Part shown: positions 9,013 through 17,553 of the stretch, in pieces
Layout of the letters: each line of letters opens with the position of its first letter
Position numbering within the stretch: the first letter of the stretch is position 1
DNA from: Rhizobium sp. 18065
Lineage (GTDB): Bacteria; Pseudomonadota; Alphaproteobacteria; Rhizobiales; Rhizobiaceae
NCBI RefSeq assembly: GCF_902706095.1
Contig: NZ_CACSJP010000007.1
Span: forward strand, 186,001 to 250,000
Direction: 5' to 3'
Length of the DNA stretch: 64,000 bases
Translations under genes and position numbers: made by a program
Notes under the pieces: model-generated
Database searches by the model: none
What the model was told of the DNA's origin: nothing
The model's input: the letters and a program-made list of their open reading frames with translations, nothing else

Positions 9013-10106
9013 TATCGCGTGAGATCCCCGTTGACGACGGCAAGGCCATCCTTGTTGAACAGATGGCAAGCCTTGGCATTGATGCCGATTTTCAGCGTGT
9101 CACCCGGCTTTTCGCGCGCCAGGCCATCGGCCTTGAGCGACAGTTCCGATCCATCGGCAAGCGTGACGAAAAACAGCGTCTCGGAGCCGAGATACTCGGC
9201 AAGGTTTACCGTGCTATCGAGTACGACGTCGCCCTTGCCCGTCGCATCGATGTGCTCGGGACGGATCCCGAAGGTCATCTCGCCAAGCGCCGGCTTTCCC
9301 TCGCCCGCCATTGTCAGGGACACGCCGCCCGGAAGCGCGACGCTGAGATTACCGCCCTCGGCCGGGCTGACCTGCACCTTGAGGAAATTCATCTTCGGCG
9401 AACCGATGAAACCGGCAACGAAGAGATTGTTCGGCCGATGGTAGAGTTCGAGCGGCGAGCCAACCTGCTCGATCTTGCCAGCCGACAGCACGACGATCTT
9501 GTCGGCCATGGTCATCGCCTCGACCTGGTCATGGGTGACGTAGATCATCGTCGACTTCAGGTCCTGATGCAGCTTCGACAATTCGCCGCGCATCTGCACG
9601 CGCAGCGCCGCATCGAGATTGGACAGCGGCTCGTCGAACAGGAAGACCTCAGGATTGCGCACGATCGCACGGCCGATCGCCACGCGCTGGCGCTGGCCAC
9701 CGGACAGTTGGCCCGGCTTCCGCTCCAGCAATGGCTCGAGCTGCAGCATCTTGGCGGCAGAAGCCGTCCGCTCAGCGATCATCTCCTTCGAGTGGCCGGT
9801 CATGCGCAGGCCAAAGCCGATGTTTTCGGCCACCGTCATATGCGGATAGAGCGCATAGGACTGGAACACCATGGCCACGCCGCGCTCGGACGGGCCCACC
9901 TTGGTCATGTCCTGCCCGCCGATCGACAGCGCGCCGGAAGTGATCTCCTCAAGACCGGCGATCATCCGGAGCAGCGTGGACTTGCCACAGCCCGACGGGC
10001 CGACAAAGACGCAGAACTCGCCATCCTCGACGTCGAGATCGACGCCCTTGATGACGCTGAGCGCGCCGAACTGTTTCTTGACGTCGCGCAGGCGCACATC
10101 AGCCAT
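9012..10106 (-). CDS. lacK: CUT1 ABC transporter ATPase, lactose/galactoside (LacK-like)
   Basis: A 364-residue MalK/UgpC-type ATPase. It shows Walker [10 protein letters not shown], the signature [15 protein letters not shown], Walker [13 protein letters not shown], and a C-terminal regulatory OB domain from about residue 240. It energises the two membrane proteins encoded upstream. The ATG at 10106 is chosen because [14 protein letters not shown] is the standard start; AGGGAGG lies just upstream. It overlaps the end of the alpha-galactosidase gene by 8 bases. The length equals LacK of A. radiobacter (about 363). The symbol is given by operon analogy; ATPases of this family are shared and interchangeable, so specificity rests on context. 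Confidence 0.8.
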   Translation of the reverse strand: MADVRLRDVKKQFGALSVIKGVDLDVEDGEFCVFVGPSGCGKSTLLRMIAGLEEITSGALSIGGQDMTKVGPSERGVAMVFQSYALYPHMTVAENIGFGLRMTGHSKEMIAERTASAAKMLQLEPLLERKPGQLSGGQRQRVAIGRAIVRNPEVFLFDEPLSNLDAALRVQMRGELSKLHQDLKSTMIYVTHDQVEAMTMADKIVVLSAGKIEQVGSPLELYHRPNNLFVAGFIGSPKMNFLKVQVSPAEGGNLSVALPGGVSLTMAGEGKPALGEMTFGIRPEHIDATGKGDVVLDSTVNLAEYLGSETLFFVTLADGSELSLKADGLAREKPGDTLKIGINAKACHLFNKDGLAVVNGDLTR

Positions 10107-12222
10107 GGGTCTTGCCTCCCTTTGAAGGAATGAGTTCGAGGAGCAGCGCACTTTCCGGCATCAGCATTGGCAGCGGCAGGCCGGCAAGGCCGGTGCTCGA
10201 CAACTGGAAGCTGATCTCGCCGGCCAGAAGTTTCGTCTGCCCCTCGGAGATACGGATGAATTGCGGAGCAGCCGGCAGAACATTGGCAATCCGCCATGTT
10301 CCGCCAAGTTCCGTGACACTATCGGGAAGCTTCAGCGGCGCCGGCTGTTCGCCGACCATCTGCGGCCCCTGCGCCACGATCACGACGATCTTGTCAGCGC
10401 TGGCGGCACCCCAGACATAGCGCCCGTCGAGCGGCTCCAGCCGGAAGGATGCACCCGGCGCATGCAACAGGCCGCGCAGCCGCTTGTAGGCCTCGATATA
10501 GACCTTGAGCTCCGACCGTTCCTCATCCGTCAGTTCCAGCGGATTAAGCTCGACGCCGAGATGGTAGGCGATCGCGACAAGCGCCCGGAAGGACAGCGTA
10601 TGGCGCCGGCCGGTCTGGTGGTTCGGTGAGGCGGAGATATGGCTTCCGAGAATTTCCGGCGGCACGAAGACCGAGGCGCCGCGCTGGATTTCCAGCCGCT
10701 CCAGCGCATCGGTGCAATCCGAGGTCCAGACGCGATGGGTGCGGGAAAGGGCGCCATAGTCTATGCGACCGCCGCCGGACGCACAGCTCTCGATCTCGAC
10801 GCCAGGATGGGCTGCGCGCACCCGGTCCATCAGCGCATAGACGGCGCGGGTCTGCGCTGCGATCTTCGCCTTGCCGTCGCGACCACCCGCGTGGGTCAGG
10901 TCGCGGTTCATGTCCCACTTCACATAGGACACCGCGTGGTTGGCCAGAACCGCATCGATCTTTGCGAACAGGTAATCGGACACTTCCGGCCGTGCCAGGT
11001 CCAGCACCAGCTGGGTGCGCGATTCGAGTAGCGGGCGCCCCTCGACCTGCAGCGCCCAGTCGGGATGCGCCTTGTAGAGTTCGGACACCGGATTGACCAT
11101 TTCCGGTTCGAACCAGATGCCGAACTGCATCCCGAGACCGGTCACATGGTCGACCAGCGGCTTCAATCCGTCTGGATATTTGCGCGCATCGATGTCCCAG
11201 TCGCCGAGACTGGTCGTGTCGTTGTCGCGCTTGCCGAACCAGCCGTCGTCGAGCACGAAACGTTCGATGCCAAGCTCGGCCGCCGCCGTCGCCTGGGCTT
11301 TGAGCGAACCCATCTGGTGGTCGAAATAATTGCCTTCCCAAGTGTTCAGCGTCACCGGGCGCGGGCTCATCTTGCCCCCCGGCCATTGGGTCAGCTCATC
11401 TCGAACGAAGGCGTGGAAGTCTTGCGCGTCGGCACCCGCATAGGCAATCGGGCTCTTGTAGCTTTCGCTCGGCTTCAAGACGATCTCGCCCGGCTCGAAC
11501 AATTCGCCGAGATGCACCAGCCGCTGGCCGTCATCGGTGCGGTCGATGACCATCTGGTGGTTACCGCTCCAGCCGAGCGTCACGCCGAAGACCTGCGTCT
11601 CGCTCTCGATGAACAGCATCGGGAAACGATCATGCGAGGTCCGGCCACGCCGGCTTTCCTGGATCCAGGTGCCATTGCCCAGCAATTCACGGCGCGTCTG
11701 GAACTCGCGCCCCCAGATACCGGTAAAGCTCATCAATTGCACATCGCCGGCCGGTGCAAGAAATGTCGCGGCCATGCAGCGGTCCAGCTGGTAATCGGCA
11801 TCACCCAGATTGGTGAGTTCCGTCGCCATCGAGATCAGGCCCGAAGCATGGGCGGTGAGTGTAATGGCGATGCCGAGCTTCGCCACCGCATCGGTGCCAG
11901 CGAGAATGGTCCGATTGCCGTCGCGCTCGACCGACCAGCCGCCGAACTGCGCCGTGAAGTCACGACCGGCCCGATGGCCGGAAATCGCCGGCCAGCCGAA
12001 GAAACCCATGCCGCCCGTCGGCAACAGGACCGATGTCGGCACGGCGATATCCATGCCGTTGACGCGGCTGGAGCGCTCGATGTCGAACAGCGGATCGACC
12101 TCGACCGGGACCGTGCCGAAGGACAGAATTTCCGGCATGCCGAGGCCCGGCAGGCGCAGGCTGAGCGCAAGCTGGCCAGAGTCAACTGTGACGATTTCAT
12201 CGACGGTTACGATTTCACTCAT
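10099..12222 (-). CDS. Alpha-galactosidase, glycoside hydrolase family 36
   Basis: A 707-residue cytoplasmic alpha-galactosidase for raffinose-family sugars or melibiose. The central barrel starts near residue 290. The nucleophile aspartate is D437 in YVKWDMNR, and the acid/base is D502 in the motif pair [12 protein letters not shown] ... WTSDCTD. The LDDGWFGKR and IWFEPEMV motifs are also typical. I chose ATG 12222 because it forms an ATGA overlap with the stop of the upstream permease and gives the family N-terminus; the longer frame to 12513 is antisense-like noise. It lies between the permease and ATPase genes, so alpha- and beta-galactosidase are made together with one transporter. Confidence 0.92.
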   Translation of the reverse strand: MSEIVTVDEIVTVDSGQLALSLRLPGLGMPEILSFGTVPVEVDPLFDIERSSRVNGMDIAVPTSVLLPTGGMGFFGWPAISGHRAGRDFTAQFGGWSVERDGNRTILAGTDAVAKLGIAITLTAHASGLISMATELTNLGDADYQLDRCMAATFLAPAGDVQLMSFTGIWGREFQTRRELLGNGTWIQESRRGRTSHDRFPMLFIESETQVFGVTLGWSGNHQMVIDRTDDGQRLVHLGELFEPGEIVLKPSESYKSPIAYAGADAQDFHAFVRDELTQWPGGKMSPRPVTLNTWEGNYFDHQMGSLKAQATAAAELGIERFVLDDGWFGKRDNDTTSLGDWDIDARKYPDGLKPLVDHVTGLGMQFGIWFEPEMVNPVSELYKAHPDWALQVEGRPLLESRTQLVLDLARPEVSDYLFAKIDAVLANHAVSYVKWDMNRDLTHAGGRDGKAKIAAQTRAVYALMDRVRAAHPGVEIESCASGGGRIDYGALSRTHRVWTSDCTDALERLEIQRGASVFVPPEILGSHISASPNHQTGRRHTLSFRALVAIAYHLGVELNPLELTDEERSELKVYIEAYKRLRGLLHAPGASFRLEPLDGRYVWGAASADKIVVIVAQGPQMVGEQPAPLKLPDSVTELGGTWRIANVLPAAPQFIRISEGQTKLLAGEISFQLSSTGLAGLPLPMLMPESALLLELIPSKGGKTHG

Positions 12223-13070
12223 CCCTTGGTCGCTCCAAGCGTCAGGCCGGCAATGAAATGCCGTTGCATCAGGAAGAACATGGCGACCGGCGGCAGTGCC
12301 GCGACGATCGAGCCGGCGGAAACCAGGTGCCAGGCGGCGACCCATTGGCCGTTCAACGAATAGAGACCCGCCGTCACCGGCATCGCATGCTGGCCCTGCA
12401 CGAGCACGGTCGCCCAGAAGTAGTCGTTCCACACGAAGGTGAAGACCAGCACCGAAAGCGCAGCAATGGCCGGCCGCATCAAGGGCAGCACGATATGGCG
12501 GAAGATCCGCCATTCCGAGACGCCCTCGACGCGGGCGGATTCGATCAGCGCGAACGGCAGACCCTTGATGAAATTGCGCATGAACAGCGTGCAGAAGCCG
12601 GTCTGGAAGGCGACATGGAAAAGCACGAGGCCCATCGTAGTATCATAAAGACCGGCCCTCAGCGTCATGTCGCGTACCGGCACCATCAGAATCTGGAACG
12701 GAATGAAATTGCCGGCGACAAACAGGAAGAACAGCACGAGATTGCTCTTGAATCGGTAGACCGCGAGCGCAAACCCGGTAAGGCAGGAAAGCGCCACCGC
12801 GCCGATCACCGTCGGGATCGTCACCTTGAACGAATTCAGGATGTACCAGCCGATCGGTGAATCACGGAACACGGCGGTATAATTCTCCACCCCGGCAAAG
12901 GAAGACGGAATGCCGAAATAATTGCCGGCCGCCAGATCGCCGGCAGGCCGCACCGAGGTTATCGCCACGCCGATCAGAGGCAGCAGCCAGAGGAAAAGCG
13001 CCACCGGCAGCAGGATCTTGTAGCCGGTCTGGACGAAGCGCGAGGCTTTTTCGATGGGTGTCGGGAACAT
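12219..13070 (-). CDS. lacG: CUT1 ABC transporter permease, MalG type (LacG-like)
   Basis: A 283-residue inner-membrane permease with about six helices. The MalG-type EAA loop is read as ESARVEGVSEWRIFRHIVLPL (shortened here in sense: E-x-A-x2-E-G-x9-LP), which docks to the ATPase. The C-terminus ends GLTLGATKG, as is typical for this half. Its ATG overlaps the stop of the MalF-type gene by one base (TGATG) and its stop overlaps the GH36 start. The length is close to LacG of A. radiobacter (about 273). Confidence 0.8.
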   Translation of the reverse strand: MFPTPIEKASRFVQTGYKILLPVALFLWLLPLIGVAITSVRPAGDLAAGNYFGIPSSFAGVENYTAVFRDSPIGWYILNSFKVTIPTVIGAVALSCLTGFALAVYRFKSNLVLFFLFVAGNFIPFQILMVPVRDMTLRAGLYDTTMGLVLFHVAFQTGFCTLFMRNFIKGLPFALIESARVEGVSEWRIFRHIVLPLMRPAIAALSVLVFTFVWNDYFWATVLVQGQHAMPVTAGLYSLNGQWVAAWHLVSAGSIVAALPPVAMFFLMQRHFIAGLTLGATKG

Positions 13071-13978
13071 CAGGCGTTCCTTTCCTGGCGCAGCATGCGC
13101 ACGATGAACAGCGAGATGAAGACCATCATGATCAGGAACAGGACGACGGCGATCGCCGCACCATAGCCCATGCGGAAACCGTATTCCGACAGCGCCTGCT
13201 CATACATGAAGTAGGACAGCACCTGGCTCGAGCCGTAAGGACCGCCGGCGGTCATGACCGAGACGAGGTCGAAGGAGCGCAGCGAGCCGATCACGGTCAC
13301 CACCATGGCGATGAAGGTCGCCGGTCCGAGCTGCGGCAGGATGATGTTCCATAACAGCTTGAAGCCTTTGGCGCCGTCCATGCGGGCGGCTTCCACCTGC
13401 TCGGGATTGATGTTGTTGAGACCCGTCAGATAGAGGATCATGCAATAGGCCGTCTGCGGCCAGAGACCGGCAACGATGATGCCGTAGGTGACGAAACGTT
13501 CGTCGGCGAGCACCGCGATCTGCTCGCCGGTCAGCCATTCCGTCAGCTTGGAGAACAGGCCGAAATCCGGCGCATAGAACCAGGTAAACATCAGGCCGAC
13601 CACGACCTGGCTGATGACGAAGGGAAAGAAGAACAGCGACTTGTAGAGCCGGATGCCGGCAACCGTCTGGTTGAGGAACAGGGCGGCAGCAAGGCCAGCC
13701 GGGATCGACAGGAGATAGAGCACCAGCCAGATCAGGTTGTTCTTCAGTGCGACATAGAATGTATCGTCATCGAGCAGTTCGACATAGTTGTCGAACCCGA
13801 TCCAGACCTGCTCACCCAACCCGTCCCAGTCGTGGAAGCTGATCCAGATGGACTGGAAGATCGGCACCAGAACATAGATCACGAACATCAGCACGCCCGG
13901 CGCGAGAAACAGCCAGGGTGCAAGCTTCTGCTGGTTTTTCTTCCAGAAGCTGGAGGATGGGGAGACGGCGTTACTCAC
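13070..13978 (-). CDS. lacF: CUT1 ABC transporter permease, MalF type (LacF-like)
   Basis: A 302-residue permease with about six membrane helices beginning at WLFLAPGVLMFVIYVLV and an EAA loop VEAARMDGAKGFKLLWNIIL. It forms the heterodimeric channel with the MalG-type partner. I chose GTG at 13978, where AAAGGT lies 7 bases upstream; another GTG at 14044 would add 22 residues with no helix and lies inside the intercistronic hairpin. Length is close to LacF (about 298). Confidence 0.8.
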   Translation of the reverse strand: MSNAVSPSSSFWKKNQQKLAPWLFLAPGVLMFVIYVLVPIFQSIWISFHDWDGLGEQVWIGFDNYVELLDDDTFYVALKNNLIWLVLYLLSIPAGLAAALFLNQTVAGIRLYKSLFFFPFVISQVVVGLMFTWFYAPDFGLFSKLTEWLTGEQIAVLADERFVTYGIIVAGLWPQTAYCMILYLTGLNNINPEQVEAARMDGAKGFKLLWNIILPQLGPATFIAMVVTVIGSLRSFDLVSVMTAGGPYGSSQVLSYFMYEQALSEYGFRMGYGAAIAVVLFLIMMVFISLFIVRMLRQERNA

Positions 13979-14012
13979 GGCGGCACCTTTGGAAATAGGA
14001 AGGGAATGGCAA

Positions 14013-14069
14013 CCGGATGCCGAAGACAACGAGGTCGACGGCACCCGGCGCAGGGAGGACCTTGGTCCT
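14013..14069 (-). repeat. Intercistronic hairpins after the galactoside-binding-protein gene
   Basis: Two inverted repeats lie in the 90-base gap between the binding-protein and permease genes. AGGACC-TT-GGTCCT (14056-14069) is a perfect short stem that touches the stop codon. CCGGATGCCG (14013-14022) pairs with CGGCACCCGG (14039-14048) with one mismatch. Neither is followed by a T-run. They most likely protect the upstream message or reduce read-through so that the binding protein is made in excess, as in other sugar operons. Confidence 0.5.
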
Positions 14070-15301
14070 TATTTGTAGACGCGGGCGCGGACCTTTTCGA
14101 GCCGCCCAAGAATGCGGTCGAGATTGTCGGGCTTGACCATGAACTCCTGGAAGCCTTCCATGCCGGCCTTGGCCATTTCAGCCTGGGCGTCGCGGTCATA
14201 GAACTGTGCCAGCGCATGGGCGTTGGACAGCATGGTGAAACCGGCGTCGAGGAACACGTCCTTCGGCTTTTCGGCGGTATTGTTGACCGGCAGCTGGCCG
14301 AGCGTCGCATTCATCTTGGTCTGAACCGCGGGAGACGCGAGATAGGCTAGGAACTTCTTGGCGTCTTCCTTGTTCTTCGCACCCGACGGGATGTGGAACG
14401 TGTCGGTCGGAGCCTCTTCGGCGACTGGAATGCCGGGAGTGATTTCCGGGAACTGCAGGAAGCCGATCTGCTCTTCCTTCAGGCCGCCTTCCTTGAAGGT
14501 CGCGACGGCGAAATTGCCCATCAGATACATGGCAGCCTTGCCCTGCACCAGTTGCGGCACGGCATCCTGCCAGTCGATCGCGGCGTGATTGTCGATGAAG
14601 TAGCCGGCCTTGACCAGTTCACCCCACTTCTCGAACACGGCCTTCACGCGCGGATCGGTGTAGGGAACCTTGCCCGAGGTCAGCTCCATGTGGAATTCGT
14701 AGCCGTTGACGCGCAGGTTCAGATAGTCGAACCAGCCGCCGGTCGGCCACAAAGCCTTGGTGCCGATGGTGAACGGCGTAACGCCGGCAGCTTTCAGCTT
14801 TTCCGAAGCGGCGAGAAGCTCGGCCCAGGTCTTCGGCGGGGTGATGCCCTGCTCGGCGAAGATGTCTTTACGGTAGTAGATACCCCACTGGTAATAGGTA
14901 TAGGGCATGCCCCACTTCTTGCCGTCGATCGTCATCGACGGCGCCGACGACTTCAGCTGCTCGTCAAGCCCATTGGCCGTCCAGACATCGGTGACGTCCT
15001 CGAACAGTCCTGCCTTGACGAAAGGCTCCATGCGGTTGCCGGCATACCAGGCAACGACGTCAGGCGCATCGGCCGTCAGGAAGTTGCGGATCGCCGACTT
15101 GTAGCCTTCGTGGTCGAAATTGTTCCACTTGACCGTCACATCCGGATTGGCCGTCTGGAAGTCGGCGATCAGCTCTTCCATCGCCTTCTTCGGCACCGGA
15201 TCGGAATGGTCGGAATTGATGGTGATTTCGCCGGCAAATGCGGCAGTCGAGAACAGCGCTACGGAGAGCGCGAGCCCGCTCAGGCTCTTGAAAAGGGTCA
15301 T
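14069..15301 (-). CDS. lacE: Periplasmic galactoside-binding protein (LacE-like, family 1 SBP)
   Basis: A 410-residue extracytoplasmic sugar-binding protein. Residues 1-23 form a Sec signal peptide, with likely cleavage after AFA before GEITINSD. Aromatic stretches such as MPYTYYQWGIYYRKD are typical of oligosaccharide pockets. ATG 15301 is preferred because GGAGG lies 6 bases upstream and the signal peptide begins there. It is the first gene of the operon binding protein - MalF - MalG - GH36 - ATPase - GH42. The enzymes in the operon imply that both alpha- and beta-galactosides may be carried. LacE of the A. radiobacter lactose operon has similar length (about 422); the symbol is a context-based assignment. 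Confidence 0.75.
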   Translation of the reverse strand: MTLFKSLSGLALSVALFSTAAFAGEITINSDHSDPVPKKAMEELIADFQTANPDVTVKWNNFDHEGYKSAIRNFLTADAPDVVAWYAGNRMEPFVKAGLFEDVTDVWTANGLDEQLKSSAPSMTIDGKKWGMPYTYYQWGIYYRKDIFAEQGITPPKTWAELLAASEKLKAAGVTPFTIGTKALWPTGGWFDYLNLRVNGYEFHMELTSGKVPYTDPRVKAVFEKWGELVKAGYFIDNHAAIDWQDAVPQLVQGKAAMYLMGNFAVATFKEGGLKEEQIGFLQFPEITPGIPVAEEAPTDTFHIPSGAKNKEDAKKFLAYLASPAVQTKMNATLGQLPVNNTAEKPKDVFLDAGFTMLSNAHALAQFYDRDAQAEMAKAGMEGFQEFMVKPDNLDRILGRLEKVRARVYK

Positions 15302-15452
15302 GTTTTCCTCCCTATGACCGGTATGCATCGCATATGGCAGAGCTGGTGCGATCCGGATCCCACCGGACATGCAAGTCAGCTCACCTTGATCATCAGGCGC
15401 AAAGCCGTAATAATCTACCGACTTTTGGCGTAACTTCTCCGGGATCCTAAGC

Positions 15453-16376
15453 ATGATGCCTCTGCAACCTGTTGTTCAGGACGAATCTGTCCCGGTCCAT
15501 CCCGACCACGACCCGCGTCATCCGCTGGTGATCTTCGGTGACCATCGCTTCTGTGCGGGCGAAGCGCTCCTCGTCCAGCGCATGGCGGGGCCGCATATGC
15601 ACAGCCAGATCGAACTCAATTTTGTGCTCGACGGTCATATGACCTACTGGTTCGACGGCCGTGAACTGACCGTCGGCAAAGGTCGTCTCTGCCTGTTCTG
15701 GGGCATGATCCCGCACCAGGTAATCGATCGCGCCGAGGGTACGCGCTTCATCTGCCTGTATGTGCCGATGTCCTTCTTCCTCGGCCTCGCCAACCTCACC
15801 CGGTTTCGTGATGCGGTATTTCGCGGCGCGATGATAGAGGCGACGGAACTTCGTCCCTATGACCGAGACATCTTCCTGCGCTGGCGCGAGGAACTCCTGT
15901 CCGGCGACGAGGGCCTGAGCGAAATCGTCCGCAACGAACTGACCGCCCGCGTTCTGCGCATCGAGCGCGATGGTTGGCGAGACCTGCGCGAGGAAGGCTC
16001 GGCGATTGCCAGCCTCGGCCATAGCGACAGCGAACGGGTGGAGAATGTCGAACGCATGCTGCGCTATATTGCCGAGCATGCGCTGGATGAAATCTCGGCG
16101 GAAGACGTCGGCAGAGATGCCGGCCTGCATCCCAACTATGCCATGTCCGTCTTCAAGCGTGCCGTCGGCCTGACGATCAACCAGGCGATCATCCGCCACC
16201 GCCTCGACACGGCCCAGTCGCTGCTGATCGCAACCGACCTGTCGATCACCGACGTTTCCTTCGAATCCGGATTTGGATCGGTGTCGCGTTTCTATGAAGC
16301 CTTTAGCGATCGCTTCAACGAAAAGCCGACTGCATTCCGCAAGCGCATGCGCTCCAAGGGCGGCGCTCCGACATGA
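15453..16376 (+). CDS. AraC-family regulator of the galactoside operon
   Basis: A 307-residue activator. The N-terminal half is a cupin-like ligand domain (HMHSQIELNFVLDGHMTYWF), and the C-terminal 100 residues carry the two AraC helix-turn-helix units with the signature GFGSVSRFYEAFSDRF. It is transcribed away from the galactoside operon with a 151-base gap, the usual layout of a specific activator. In the gap GCCGTAA (15404-15410) and GGCGTAA (15427-15433) form a loose 23-bp-spaced direct repeat that could be its half-sites, but this is weak. The inducer is probably a galactoside by association only. Confidence 0.82.
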   Translation: MMPLQPVVQDESVPVHPDHDPRHPLVIFGDHRFCAGEALLVQRMAGPHMHSQIELNFVLDGHMTYWFDGRELTVGKGRLCLFWGMIPHQVIDRAEGTRFICLYVPMSFFLGLANLTRFRDAVFRGAMIEATELRPYDRDIFLRWREELLSGDEGLSEIVRNELTARVLRIERDGWRDLREEGSAIASLGHSDSERVENVERMLRYIAEHALDEISAEDVGRDAGLHPNYAMSVFKRAVGLTINQAIIRHRLDTAQSLLIATDLSITDVSFESGFGSVSRFYEAFSDRFNEKPTAFRKRMRSKGGAPT

Positions 16377-16395
16377 TCCGGAGACCGTCCGTTTA

Positions 16396-17283
16396 TCACT
16401 CCGTGTCCTGGATCGATTGCAGCAGCGTCTCGCGGGCGGATTTCAGATGCCGCCGGCAAGCCTCCTCGATCTTTTTCCCATCGCGTGAAAACAACGCGTC
16501 GATATAGTCGAGATGCTCTTCCAGAGCCCGGGCGTTGCGGGCTCGCGCATTGGTCTTGTTCCACTGGTAGTGATAGTGGAAGACGATCGAAATGATGTCG
16601 TAGAAATCGATGATGAAACGGTTGCTGGACGCCTTTTGAACCAGCAGATGGAAACGCTCGTCGAGTTCGGAAAATTCGGAATAGCGATTGTCGATATCCG
16701 CCAGCAATTCGCGATGCTGGGCCTCGACCTCTTTCAGCTCGCCCCAGGCAGGATGATCCTCAGCCAGATGGCCAAATCGCGCCGCCGAGCGCAGTTCGAA
16801 CATCTCGCGCACTTCCGTCAGCTCCAGCGCAAATTCGCGAGTGAACCCCTTCAGCACCCAGTGGCTGTTCGGCCGTTTCTCGATCAGCCCGAAGCGGCTG
16901 AAGCGGATCAGGAATTCGCGGACGCTCGTCGTTCCCGTGCCAATCTCGCGTGCCAGCTCAAGCTCGTTGATCTGCATGCCGGGTTGCGCGCCGCCGGCAA
17001 GAATGCGGCGCATGAAGCTGCGCTCGATGATCTCCGACAGGGAATCTGTTTCCTCCGACGGAAAATAATCGCTCTTGCTCGGCCGCCGCAGAACCGTTTT
17101 CGCCCGCTTGTCCCAGACGATCAGACCGGTTTCGCCAAGCCGCGTCAGCACGGCGCGCACGGTTGTCCGACTGACACCGAGGGCTCCGCCGAGCTCCGGT
17201 TCGGACGGCAGGCTGTCAGTCTCTTCGATCAGCTTCAGTGTGCGATTATACGCATCCTTGAAGACGGTATTTTGCTTGGCCAT
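16396..17283 (-). CDS. GntR-family (FCD) regulator with two winged-helix domains
   Basis: A 295-residue protein in which two GntR-type DNA-binding units come before one ligand domain. The first winged helix covers about residues 8-66 (SLPSEPELGGALGVSRTTV). The second covers about 83-147 (NELELAREIGTGTTSVREFL, followed by RFGLIEKR). The FCD all-alpha sensor domain runs from about 150 to 285 and includes ELTEVREMFELRSA and DERFHLLVQKASSNRF. A normal FCD regulator has one helix-turn-helix and about 220-250 residues. It is divergent from the dehydratase gene and probably controls the deoxy-sugar island through the two matching 22-bp sites annotated below. The ligand is unknown. Confidence 0.85.
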   Translation of the reverse strand: MAKQNTVFKDAYNRTLKLIEETDSLPSEPELGGALGVSRTTVRAVLTRLGETGLIVWDKRAKTVLRRPSKSDYFPSEETDSLSEIIERSFMRRILAGGAQPGMQINELELAREIGTGTTSVREFLIRFSRFGLIEKRPNSHWVLKGFTREFALELTEVREMFELRSAARFGHLAEDHPAWGELKEVEAQHRELLADIDNRYSEFSELDERFHLLVQKASSNRFIIDFYDIISIVFHYHYQWNKTNARARNARALEEHLDYIDALFSRDGKKIEEACRRHLKSARETLLQSIQDTE

Positions 17284-17484
17284 CTGCCTGCCGTATCTGC
17301 GTTGGTTGCACCGCCGAATCCGGTATTCGGGGCCAATCCCCCGATCTACCCTTGATCGGCACCAAAGAGAACCATCAAGCGCAAAGGCTTGAAAATTCTG
17401 TATTTCCCGAAGTTTCAGTTATCTCCCGCTGTCCCGCCTATGCGGTTTTCTGCTTTGCCCGCATCATGGCCATTGACGTCAATC

Positions 17485-17506
17485 TGTCTATTGTAGATAA
17501 AAGACA
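17485..17506. promoter_or_regulatory. Operator-like 22-bp site O1 before the dehydratase gene
   Basis: An imperfect inverted repeat has the halves TGTCTATTGTA (17485-17495) and GATAAAAGACA (17496-17506). Eight of eleven positions match their mirror partner. A possible -35 TTGACG (17473-17478) lies 17 bases before GATAAA (17496-17501), so the site would cover the -10 region, fitting repression. It lies 47 bases before the GTG start of the dehydratase gene. The same pattern recurs at 20690-20711. Confidence 0.6.
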
Positions 17507-17553
17507 AAAGCAATGATCCGACTTGAAGGTTGGGCTATAGGGAGAGAGAACGG

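Noticed and set aside
12223..12513. N-terminal extension of the alpha-galactosidase by 97 codons
   Set aside because: It would overlap most of the MalG end, is Arg/Ala/Gly-rich without fold, and the ATGA junction at 12222 is a better start.
15404..15433. G(C/G)CGTAA direct repeat as AraC operator
   Set aside because: Only seven bases with one mismatch; too weak to list as a site, mentioned with the AraC gene only.
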